Shown piece by piece: positions 23,677 through 34,597 of a DNA stretch of 64,000 nucleotides (positions within the stretch are counted from its first letter, which is position 1; each line of letters starts with the position of its first letter). A program made the translations under genes and the position numbers. The notes below the pieces were generated by a model. That model was not told where the DNA came from, did not search any database, and saw only the letters and a program-made list of their open reading frames with translations. The DNA comes from Allacma fusca (taxonomy: Eukaryota; Arthropoda; Collembola; Symphypleona; Sminthuridae), in NCBI GenBank assembly GCA_947179485.1, contig OX359245.1, positions 74,759,067-74,823,066 on the forward strand. Reading direction: 5' to 3'.

Positions 23677-25375
23677 GCAAGCAAAGTCTTCCGATGTAAA
23701 CTCCAGAACTGAATGAAAATTGGTGGAATTGTAGGCACTACTAATAGTGTTCTCACAAGCCACAAACTTTGTGCCATCTCCTCTGGGTTCGGGCAGTAGG
23801 ACATTTGAAAGTTTGATTTTTTTTGAAAGTTTGACAGGGGGGACCCTTCCTAGCTTGAATTTTTGCATGTTAAATCCCATAAGCGAAATCCATTTTCGCA
23901 ACTCGAACAAAATCCAAACCAATGTTCAGACATGTTCAGACATAAAAATACGCTAGTCTTGTCTTCAAGGGTACACAATTTGAGCAGAAATCAGCCAAAT
24001 CTCAACATTATAGGAATTATTTTGTTTGATTCGTCTGTAATTTGTTTCGTATAAATATTACTGTTTTCACAATCACAACGGAAAAAATTCGAATCTTGTA
24101 ACCGCGGGGTTGTTACATGTAGAGAAAAGCGAGTATGAAAAAGTTACACTTGTATGATTCCGCAGTGTCACAAATGCAACAAACCTGTTCTTACACATTG
24201 TTATACTTTGGACAGGATTATCGATTTTAACATGAGGTACTGTGTCATTATCCGAGCCAGAGTAGAATTAAAAAATTCGAAGTTTTTGCAAAATGTGATG
24301 AAATATCGAGACGGGGAAGGTATTTTTTACGGCCTCAGTGATCAACGAGTATGTTCCTGTAGTTAAACCAGGTTTTTACGTCAATTTAAAGTTTATCGAG
24401 ATTTCACGATTTTTTTCGAAATTTCATGATTTTTTTTTCGAAATTTCATGATTTTTTTTCGAGATTTCATGATTTATTTTAGAAATTTCATGATTTATTT
24501 TAGAAATTTCATGATTTATTTTCGAAATTTCATAATTTATTTTCTAAATTTCATGATTTATTTTCTAAATTTCATGATTTATTTTCTAAATTTCATGATT
24601 TATTTTCGAAATTTCATGATTTATTTTCTAAATTTCATGATTTATTTTCGAAATTTCATGATTTATTTTCGGAATTTCATGATTTATTTTCTAAATTTCA
24701 TGATTTATTTTCTAAATTTCATGATTTATTTTCGAAATTTCATGATTTATTTTCGAAATTTCATGATTTTTGATTTCGAAATTTCATGAAATTTCAAATT
24801 TTGTGGCGGGGAAAGTATTTTTTAAGATTTTAGTGATCAAGGAATTCGTTAGTGCGGTTAAATGTGATTCTACGTGAATTTGGGGAATTTTTGAAATTTC
24901 ATGAAATTTCATATTCGAAAATTATATTCGCAAAGGCGATGTTGTTTGGCGCTGGTCCAGTCGTTGTAACTCGTTCCGTGCTGGAGCTTTTCGTGGGACA
25001 AAATCAAAAACGAGCACTTTTACAAAAGCGCTTCGCTTTAATAATATAAAAATATTAACACGTACTTAGCCGCTAAAGCACGTGCAGCGCTGATTGTACA
25101 TATACTTATGTATAGTGACATGTCTGAACATTGGTTTGGATTTGGTTCGAGTTGCGAAAATGGATTTCGCTTATGGGATTTAACATGCAAAAATTCGAGC
25201 TAGGAAGGGTCCCCCCTGTCAAACTTTCAAAAAAAATCAAACTTTCAAATGTCCTACTGCTCGAACCCAGAGGAGATGGCACAAAGTTTGTGGCTTGTGA
25301 GAACACTATTAGTAGTGCCTACAATTCCACCAATTTTCATTCAGTTCTGGAGTTTACATCGGAAAACTTTGCTTG
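23677..25375. mobile_element. Fold-back element with about 265-bp inverted ends and a satellite core
   Basis: The left arm (23677 to about 23943) and right arm (about 25110 to 25375) are long near-perfect inverted copies beginning GCAAGCAAAGT. The arms explain the pairs of mirrored ORFs there. The flanks read ...ACTA and TAGGT..., consistent with a TA target duplication in duplicated IR flank. The core has the 21-bp satellite and about 200 bp of unique sequence. No transposase is present. Confidence 0.85.
24405..24790. repeat. 21-bp tandem satellite inside the fold-back element
   Basis: About 18 copies of a 21-bp unit (GAAATTTCATGATTTATTTTC with variants) run head to tail. Because 21 is divisible by 3 the array stays open in frame and yields a repetitive pseudo-peptide (FMIYFRN), which is not evidence of a gene. 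Confidence 0.95.
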
Positions 25376-26638
25376 TAGGTATGTACGTAAGTATTAAATT
25401 GCTTCATATTTGCCAATTTAGTTATGAAATATTAAAAGCATTATATCTCTAGTGGTTATCCAGAATTCAAGTACTTTGTTACTGTATTTCTGAAAATGGA
25501 TTGATTTTATTGAACCCTTGTGGTGCTTATACTAGAAACAAAAGTGACATGCGTTTCGGACTATTTATTGATATTTTTCCTGTCCCTAAAATCTGCCTAG
25601 ACAAGTTTTCAGATGAAATTTTCTGTTTCAAAATCATATTAGTCGTAACTAGTGTTAAAACAGTAATTACTGCATTCTTGAATTATGTTGTGAAATGTAA
25701 TTGATGAGAAACGAAGTATTTATGTGTCGGCAAAATAAACCTAATTTTTCAAATATAAAAACAGATTTAAAATTCATGTTTATAGTATCAAAGTGAACTC
25801 AAAGTCCATTTTGACCTCTTGTATTCAGTTTCTACAGGATAAAATTATTATATTCATGACGTTGATACGGGGGAAAATTTATCCGGCTCGGTTAAGTCCG
25901 AATTTCCTATAAGGGCAATACAATACATAGCAACAGATTCCTGCATTGAATAACAACTTTAGACATGCAGCATAAAATTAACTAAAAATATACAATCATC
26001 AAATCTGTTTCGTAAATTTATTATAACAATTTAAGAAATCCCCAGTTCATATTGCTGTAGCTAAGGACCAGAGCTTTGCAGTATTTTCAAACACGTACAT
26101 TGTTCAGCCTCAGATTGGCGTGATGATAATATAGTTTAATTACCAACTCAAATCGTTGGTTAACTTTTCGAAGGACCAGCACTACTTGTAGTGCACTTTC
26201 AGAAATAATAATTTTAGTAGCCTTTCTTATCAACTTCCCTTTCACAGGTGATAGCCTTTGCTATCCAGTGCAAGTAAGAGTAAAAGGGTTTTAATAAGAA
26301 AGATGAACTAAATTAGTGTTATTTCTCTGTAAAGCACAGGATGTTTCCCACTTGCACACGAAAATCATAATAATTTTCCAAATCAAACATAGCAACTCAA
26401 TTCCAATACTAAATTCACTAAACTATAACTCATTTAAATAACATTGTAAACACATTCTAACAATAAACATAAAATCAAACTCCGCCTGCAATCACTGTAG
26501 CAACCGTCATTCCCGTTGCAGAAGAAGCTGGCTCCAACTACAACTATTCATTCTCCTTCTCATACATAGCCGTCACATACATATTTTCAGAACACAAAGT
26601 ATTTGGTATTTCAAAAGTCGGCAAGCAGTGGGCAAGTA
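25376..26638. other. IR-type flank followed by unassigned AT-rich sequence
   Basis: The first 130 bp resume the IR flank (TATGAAATATTAAAAGCATTA and following words). Beyond about 25550 I see no gene, repeat or RNA. Confidence 0.45.
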
Positions 26639-26822
26639 CGGTCAAATCTCTTTATAACGACCGCTTTATAACGAAATTCTCATTACACCGGACACATTTG
26701 TTCATCCCCACCAAATGTAGTTGCTAAAACATTACTTCCTTTATAATCATGTAATCGAATAATGTTTATACCGGACAAAAATCCAAGCTCCCCTGCGATT
26801 CCGTTATAAACAAGTTTTATCG
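26639..26822. mobile_element. pogo/Tigger-like MITE, 184 bp
   Basis: The left end CGGTCAAATCTCTTTATAACG pairs with the reverse complement of the right end, CGATAAAACTTGTTTATAACG. TA dinucleotides flank both sides (26637-26638 and 26823-26824), as expected for a Tc1/mariner/pogo element. It has no ORF. Confidence 0.65.
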
Positions 26823-27083
26823 TATTTTGTACTTAGTATTTTAAGAGCCAGTAATTGCAAAAGTAATCGTGACTTACATACTCTCAATGACATATGAAAT
26901 GTATTTCAAATAAATTATTTGGCTTAAAATAGTTTTCACTAGTATGATTTCTGACTTTGACATTGTATGTAGCTTGTATGATGTGCAATATCTGTGAGAA
27001 TTCCATTTTAGCACTGCAATAACATACATTGTAATGCATCCTATTACTGCATTAAACAAGTTCAGGTTTTCTCGATATTACGC

Positions 27084-27161
27084 ATCGTCGCTGAAGAGGT
27101 AAAATGGTCTACGCTCGCATGATTTTGTACAGCTTAGACCATTTTGCTTCTTCGACAACGA
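27084..27161. mobile_element. Short MITE related to the element at 41737
   Basis: ATCGTCGCTGAAGAGG and the inverted TCTTCGACAACGA flank AAAATGGTCTA and its inverted copy TAGACCATTTT. The same two words (CGTCGGTGAAGAGG, AAAATGATCTA) build the larger element at 41737-42398, so this is a small diverged relative. Confidence 0.55.
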
Positions 27162-27569
27162 CTTGATTTAATTTTGAGATTCTGACTCTTTAATTTACTA
27201 ACACCATAATGATTATTAACTCCCATTTAATTACTAATAAATCAAAATTTCATATTAATCTGTATTGCTTCAATAACAATCAAAACGTCTTAAAATATAA
27301 TTTTAATGGACTGACATATTCGGAAACAGTTGAACAATTTTTTACTAAATATACATGTCTTATATGCAATCTTTGAAGTGATTAATTATTGATTAGTAGA
27401 ATGATTGATTTATAGAAACCGAAATGAGTGAGCAATAGGTGGGTATTTTAAGTAAAGTATTGTATTTAAAATACTGTATTTTGCATTTGTGTATTTTTAA
27501 TTACCAACCATGTATTGTATTTTTGATTGTATTTTAGCAATACAACCTGAAATACTTTACTTTGTATTT

Positions 27570-27715
27570 TCCATATTTTATGTCAAGTATTTTACTTTGT
27601 ACTTTCCATATTTTATGTCAAGTATTTTACTTTGTATTTTCCATATTTTATTTCAAGTATTTTACTTTGCATTTTCCATATTTTATTTTAAATATTTTAT
27701 TTTGTATTTTGTCAT
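27570..27715. repeat. 35-bp tandem repeat
   Basis: The block starting CCATATTTTATGTCAAG begins at 27571, 27606, 27641 and 27676, an exact 35-bp period of about four copies. It lies at the right end of a region (from 27435) rich in the words GTATTTTA and TAAAATAC. Confidence 0.9.
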
Positions 27716-28163
27716 CAAAGGCCAAGAATTTTGCAAAGCTCTGCTTAGGACACCCATGCTTGTAGTATTATAGCGATAAGTAAATGAAAAAGTAAATAAA
27801 CTGAACAATTTGATAAAGAATGAATTGAACGACCGTCCTGTTCCTGGATGATGTAATTACTGTTGCTGGATCAGAAACTGTATGACCTTGTGAATAGGCT
27901 AGTTATTTATTCAGAGAAGTGAAAAAGGAATAATATGATCTGAACAGCAGCAGCTAAAATAAAATACGTTCACGTGCAGAAATACCTCTTATCACAAGAG
28001 GGTCATCCTAGTAAACTATTCACTCAAAATTATTCAACCTCAGAGACGAAGACATGAAAACGTTTAAACCCTTTTTTACTTTACATTAATATTTAAAATT
28101 ATATGCATATACACAGCGTCATTTCGATGCGGTGACAGGGATTTGCCCTCCCGTTGCATTATA
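27716..28163. other. 3' flank of IR copy A
   Basis: No gene. The last 120 bp (AAACGTTT words and GTCATTTCGATGCGGTGACA) are shared with the 3' side of copies C (about 34510-34595) and the fragment near 45475, marking the duplicated unit. Confidence 0.55.
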
Positions 28164-30167
28164 CTAAACACAAGCTTTATGTTTCGTGAAAGTGAATGAA
28201 TAATAAATATATATCAATACTATCTCAACTAGAAAGACAACGACAGATAATATGTGGCTTAAAATAAAGGCCTGCAGTGCTAGGACTAGGGAACTTTTCA
28301 TTGACAAAGCCTTTACGACCTTTTCGTTGATGCATCTGATTTTGAGCACATGCTTTGGGAAGTTAATTTTTTCCCATTTTTCCCATAACCAATAAAGCCC
28401 ACTGCTCAGCAAAGTTTGAGCCCGTTGGTAGGCATGGTCGTATTTTTCTTCAATGAGTACTGGCACGTATAAAAACACTGGTCGGCTGAATTGCCCGTCC
28501 CCTTTAACCCTCCCATTGTGAGCAAATTTAAGATTTCTTTCCTTCATCACTTCTTTGGTTTTTTCCCAGTAATACTCCAATGCATACGAATGAACCACCA
28601 TTGCGGACTTTGGTAACGACAGTTTGTTTTCTAAATAATCAGCAAAGTCCTTCATGGCAAAGCAATTATAATTGTTTCGACGGTATTTATTTCCTTTGTT
28701 TTCCGTTAAACGAATCATGTCATTCCCAGCCCAGTATTCGATACCATCTTCCAACACATTGCAATTCACGCAATACTCAGAACTTGTTTCATGGCACCAC
28801 AAAGTCATGATTCCCATAAACCCATTGGAGGGATCACCCGAGGGAAAGAACAATTTAAAATCTCTCAGCTCCTCTAGTCGACTCCAATTAGTTTGAAATT
28901 CGTTTTCAGTAGTGAAAACTGTTTTCAAAAATCCCTTGTAACCATTTGAAACTACGATGCCAGCGAGTATCCAAGCCAACAAAGTAATGGCGATGGATTT
29001 CGAATGAGTCATACTCATTTGCTTAATTCCTATCCTTGAGCCTTGTTCAACTAAATGCCCGTATAGGAAAAATGTCATTGTAGTAAATGAAATATTTGGT
29101 ACGTTTTTTTGTGATACATGGACGAACCAGAGGAAACTTGAAGTAAGAATGGTAGCCAGCGCCAACCATACCCAAACATTTAATTCAAACGGCTAAAGAT
29201 AGATCCCGAATTCCGCCTGTTTAGCTTCAACATTGTCCGATGTAATGAAGTTGAAGCTCTGGGTTCGGGATACTGGGAGTGTATGACTCCTAAACGCACT
29301 TTCCCTGATTGCATGAATGACAATGATATTTTCCTCATTGGTTACCCTGTCAGCCGATAAATGAGTGACATTTTCATCCAAGCTGCCGTATCCGTTTATA
29401 AAATAGTAGACTGTTTCATACAACCTACCAGGGTTACTACGTCCATTTGGAGATCCAGGTCTTGGGTTGTGAAGAGTTTCGGAAATGGATTCTGGTATAG
29501 AGGGCCACATTAACTTTTTTCCCCTGTCAGTTGCACATTCAAATACATGTTTCATTTCTTCAAGGCAGTTTTCAGGTAAACATACAAATGGGAACACAGA
29601 CTGTAATTTCATCCTGGAACAAACATAGTATCCGGATAAAACGTTTGGGGTCCCAGCTGTTTTTTTCTGGTACAAGACGAAAACCGGTGCGAAGAAAAAT
29701 TGTTTCTGAACGTCTGTACTGATCTCGTTTGTCAAATCCTCAATTTTGTTGCTGTCGTAAATAATAATGACCATTTGTGGTAGTATCAGGAATTTTTGTC
29801 CAGCCCATTGAATGAATAACACAATCTTCTTGTTCATCTTGTGAAGTTTAGCGTTTTGAGCCCCAAAAGTGATTATTTGAACGTGACAAAAGAGTGACCG
29901 AGCCTTGTAGACTTGGAATTCTTTTCTTCGAGGATTCCTCACCCTTTTAAGTCTAATAGCTATCTGGTTGTTCATTATGGGGTTAACGTATAACATTATT
30001 GGTAAATCTAGTTTACTATAATCTATTGGCTCTGCGATCTGCACAAATACTGCAGTGCAATTTTTAAGTCTATTGGTAATTGTGTGTATTTCAAGATTTT
30101 TGATCTTTTCAAATCCATGGCACAAGTTACAAACTGCTATTAACAAGGATGTAAATGAAGCTTTAAT
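28164..30167 (-). pseudogene. Ionotropic receptor copy A, recently disabled
   Basis: The copy spans the full family length (about 667 codons) with no frameshift. One in-frame TAG replaces the CAG of YLQPF at about 29193, just before transmembrane segment M1. The ATG used by copies C and F is ATT here (30165-30167). The rest keeps the N-terminal domain, the PENCLEEMKHVFECATD block, M1, the pore region, M2 (AGIVVSNGYKGFLKTVFTT), the S2 lobe (NKLSLPKSAMVVHSYALEYY) and the C-terminal M4 segment. Role by family: ligand-gated cation channel subunit of chemosensory dendrites. With both lesions a full receptor is unlikely, so I call it a young pseudogene. Confidence 0.88.
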
Positions 30168-31849
30168 TCTTTGTTAGAGTTTAATGCCTAGTTTGAGCAA
30201 AATTTCGTGTAAAGTGTCAGTTTGAATCTTAGTTTGGAGTACGTTACTGCTTTGAATACTAATTCATGTTACAATAAATGTGGTTATGTAGCGATTGACC
30301 AAATTATAACTCTTAATGTAAATTAAATTCGCTGAGATGCACGCATTTAACTTCACATTTAATCAAATATATTTAAGTTAAATGTGGATTTGGGGGGAAA
30401 TTTTCAAAGACGTGCTAGTTAAAGTTTTGAACAAGGTTATAAAATGATTTCCAACAAATGTCTTCAAATGATATTCGATTGCTCACGAAAAACATGATAG
30501 TAATAATAATTTAGGTAATACATTCTTTAGCCAAGTATACTTTATTTGCAATACACTTTGTATAACGTTGTAAAACGGCAAATATTAAGTAGGTCTAAGT
30601 AATTTCCACTTTCAGCCTTTTGAAATATTAAAAACAATAGTTGTTTTGTGGTTGAAAATGTCAAAATACAGAATACTCTCGAACGTTATATGTTAACGTT
30701 TTTTTTGAAGACATGAAACTTTGTAGTACACATCCAAGCTTGTCACAGTGTAGTGATGTTTTTTTCTGAAACATACTGTATAAATTAAAATTATTTGACG
30801 TTAAAGGTTTTGAAATTCATGGATAATTTGTGCTCCTCATGAGTACACGTAGTACCCGGTTATGTGAATACAGGTTCAGGTACTAAATGGGTTCATGTTT
30901 TGAGCAGGCCCAATTATAGTTTGTCTAAACACAAAATTTCTAATGTTTTCTGACATATTTCATAGAATGTTTTCTGAGCAATTCCACTATTTATGATTAA
31001 TTTTATTGTGCCTCCAACGATTTTCTCAAATTTTAAATGTGATTTTATTAATTCCTCTAGAAAAAGAGTAACTGAGGCTTCATTTAATTTGCTGTAAACT
31101 GAGGGTTAGTTCATCCATGTTGTTACCTATTTTTGTTGTGTTCGCAATGTTAGGAATCCCGCTCTCATTGTTATGAAGACACAAAGAAGGAATAGAATTT
31201 AGCTGAATGGTTTCATAAGTACATCGTACATCAACACCTGAAACTCACATGCATTAGACTTGACCCGACCCGTAGGAATCTGAACATTTTCAATGGACTA
31301 TCCATCTGGTCGGCGTCATGATTTGAACAACCAGGTTAATATATTGTATGAAAACTTTGACTTCTGTGTTCATATGGATCATCTCCACACATTAACCATT
31401 TAGCAGCCTGCTGTGATGGATTGGTCAAATCGTTATGTAAGGTCTAATTTGGACCCCAACTGGTCATAGCGTTTACGTAGTCAAATTTGAGTACCTAGTC
31501 TTATTCGTTTTACATCCTTCATACGATAAGATTAATGGGATAGGTAAAAATTATACATGTAATTATATAAGTGCGTAGAAAAACATATTGTTTTCGGTGG
31601 CGTGTACGAACGGAATGAGCCGAATTTATACAACCACTTTTATTCTTGATAAAAGGAATAATGAAGGATATTGTTATTTCTTTAAGGCAGGAGTTAAAGG
31701 GGTTGTCAAAGCTGATTTAGAAATAGGCCACAACCTACAAATATAGCTTTGAAAGCACGTTTAAAATATTTCTATTGTTAAAAACAAACTACAGGTTTAC
31801 TAAATTCGATTCATTATGGCATTCCATTGGAATGCATTACACACGAAAT
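30168..31849. other. Non-coding stretch between IR copies A and B
   Basis: The part from about 30500 to 30700 shows weak similarity to the shared IR 5' flank (CACTTTCAGCC, GAAATATTAAAA, GAAAATGTCAAAATAC). The remainder has short word-rich patches (GTACCCGG, GGTTCAGG near 30850) and no ORF I can support. Confidence 0.45.
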
Positions 31850-33790
31850 TTAAGGCCTATGAGCATTCTTAAAGAATAAAAGGATTTTACATGTAATCTC
31901 AATTATTAGGACCACGACCGAAACTATGGTGCTTAAAAAGAAATCGTGCAGTGCCAGAGCTAGAGAACTTTGCGACCTTTTTGCTGGAGCACCTGTTTTT
32001 GAGAGCACGCCTTGGGAAATGTTTTCGGTCCCATTTTTCCCATAGCCAATAAAGCCCCCTACTAACCAAAGTTTGAGCTCTACGGAACGAATGGTCATAT
32101 TTCTACTCCATGAGAACTGGCACGTACACAAACACAGGCAGACTAAAATGTTCATCTGCTTTTACCCTCCCATTGTGAGCAAATTTAAGATTTATTTCCT
32201 TTATCACTCCTTTTGGTTTTCTCACAGTAATACTCCAATGCATACGAATGAACTACCATTGCGGACTTTGGTAAGGACAGTTTGTTTTCTAGATGATCTG
32301 CAAAGCCCGCTGTGGCAAAGCAATTATATTTATTTTGACGAGAAAACCTTACTTTCTTTTCCGTTAAAACAAGCCGATAATTACCGAAATAGTATTTGAT
32401 ACCGTTTTCCAAAACATTGCAGTTCAAACAATATCCATGGTCGGGTTTAAAACATGAGTAGAATACCTTGATCCCAACATAGGCATTTCCGGAGGGAAAA
32501 AGAAATTAAAACCCCGTAGCTCTTCCAGTCGACTCCAATTAGTTCTAAGTTCGTTTTCAGTTGTGAAAACCGTTTTCAAAAATCCCTTGTAACCATTTGA
32601 AACCACAATACCTGTCAGTGTCCAAGTCAACAAACTTATGGCGCGAGGTTTCGAGTGGGTCCAGTTCAATTTTCCAAGCACAATGCTTGAACCTTGTTCA
32701 AACATATGCCCACAAAGGAATAATGCTGTTTCAATAAATGAAATATGTATCTTGTTTCTTTGTGAAAGATACACAAGCCAGAGGGATCCCGAAGTGAACT
32801 CGGTAGCTAGTGCTAACCATATGCACATGTTTATTTCAAATGGTTGAAGATAAAAGCCAAATTCCGCCTGCAGAGCCAATACACCGTCGTACACCAGTGT
32901 AATGAACTTGAAACTGTCTGTTTGCGATACAGGGATCACGTGACTCCTGTACTCATGTTCCTTCAATGGTTGGATGAAAATCACATTTGGCCAATTATAT
33001 CTCATGTCTAATGTTAAACAATTGTGTCATTCAAGCTGCTGTATGCGTTTAAAAAATAGTAGACTGTTTCATGAAATCTCCAAGGATGGTTTCTTCGGAA
33101 TGGAGAATCGGAACTTTGGATTTGGATTGATTTTGTATTTGAATTCTGGAACAATTGGCCACAATAATTTCTTTTCGATGTCAGTTGCAGATTCAAATAC
33201 GGTTTCCATTTCTGTAAAGCAGTTTTCAGGGACACATTCAAATGGGAACAAAGACAGTATTTTCATCCTTAAACAAACATAGTATCCGGATAAAACTTTG
33301 GTTGGACTCGATGATTTTTTCTGGGCAAGAATAAAAACCGGTGTGAACATCTGGACGCTTTCTATAACAGAATTTATCAATTCTTCCATTTTATAGCTAT
33401 CGTGTATAAAAATGACCAATTTCGGTAACATTAGGGTAATTTCTCCTACCCTACGTATGAATGTCTCTGTTTTGTGCCTCTCACCTCGAAGTTTTCGTTT
33501 TTCAAACCTTACCTTTTGACCACCAAAGGTGATGAATTGAACGTGACAAAGCAGTGCCCTGGCTTTGTATACTTGGAACTTCCACTTTTGTGGTAGCTCC
33601 AACAGTTGTTGTGCAAACTTTGACTGGTTGTTCGATATGGGATAAATGTTTAAAATGAATGGGAAGTTCAACTTGCTATAATCAACTGGATCCTGTACTT
33701 GTGCAAATACAATGGTACAATTCAGGAGTTTGGAGATGATTGTCTTTATATAAATTTTTTCAAGTCCAGAGCAAAACTTGTTTAGAGATC
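31850..33790 (-). pseudogene. Ionotropic receptor copy B, multiply broken
   Basis: Four or five reading-frame blocks follow one another: the N-terminal domain at 33069-33671, a short block with YYFLNAYSSLN at about 33014-33068, M1 to S2 at 32424-33005, S2 at 32185-32427 and S2 to M4 at 31850-32155. Changes of frame lie near 33070, 32500, 32215 and 32160, besides in-frame stops. The family ATG is AGG here, near 33814. Length and block order still match copy F, so it decayed in place after duplication. It is the most eroded of the full-length copies. Confidence 0.88.
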
Positions 33791-33814
33791 AAAATAAAAC
33801 AAATGAGGCTTTCC

Positions 33815-34597
33815 TTATAATAGCTTCGTAATATATTTAGCACCCTGGGGGTTCTCTTGAAATGTTCACTAATGCACGTCGTATTTTACCCGAGTTCAAA
33901 TCATGCTATTTAAGACAACTTGACTTGAAATTTAAAAATTGTCAACGCAGGGTATTCGCACTTACACTTGATGACTGAGTTTCTCATACAAATTGTTCGT
34001 TTAAGTAAGCGATTTTCATGTTCATTTTGTAGAACTTAAACTTATTAGCTATTTGATGTTCAATTTGAACTAAATGGTACTTGAATTTCAATGTTCAAAT
34101 TTAACACAATTTCTGGTAGCTATCTTTACAAACAATCGTCCCCGGTTATATCTCGGTATTCGGGACCTATTAACTTACTCCGCGATTGGGGTGACTTAAT
34201 AAGTTTTGATGTTTCGCAATTATACCAGTCGGAAAGTGTTTGAAGATTTGTTACATTTTTGAATTTCGTGGTTAGTACTTATTGAAAAAGCAATTATTCA
34301 TGAATCAGCAAAAACAATCTACGTTCATATTTATTTAAATAAAACCAATTCATACAAGTGCAGTTTCATTAAAGCAAACTGACCACCACAGTTAACACGC
34401 ATACTTGTTGTAAAATTGAGGACGCTTAATTTGAATATAATCATCTTATCATGTCCAATGATAAATATGTAAGAAAATATGCATTAACCACCCAAAGAGC
34501 TAGAAACGTTTAAAACGTTTTATTAATTAAGCATTACCTTTGCAAATATATGTACATATACATACATACAGTGTCATCTCGATGCGTTGACAATAAT
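33815..34597. other. Non-coding flank between IR copies B and C
   Basis: The first 250 bp echo the IR 5' flank (AATGTTC, TTGACTTGAAATTT). The last 160 bp (GTCCAATGATAAATATGTAAG, AAACGTTTTATTAATTAA) match the 3' flank of copy F at 42690-42790. No gene. Confidence 0.6.

Noticed and set aside
24448-24789. 113-codon repetitive ORF (FMIYFRN repeats)
   Set aside because: It is a translation of the 21-bp satellite, open only because 21 is a multiple of 3.
24405-24790. Regular short repeats that could suggest a CRISPR array
   Set aside because: The units are contiguous without unique spacers and lie in a eukaryotic fold-back element.
23674-25397. Pairs of similar ORFs of 65-88 codons in opposite orientation
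   Set aside because: They are mirrored translations of the inverted arms of the fold-back element, with no sign of real protein.
27510-27773. Two overlapping Phe/Tyr-rich ORFs
   Set aside because: They translate the 35-bp tandem repeat and its surroundings.
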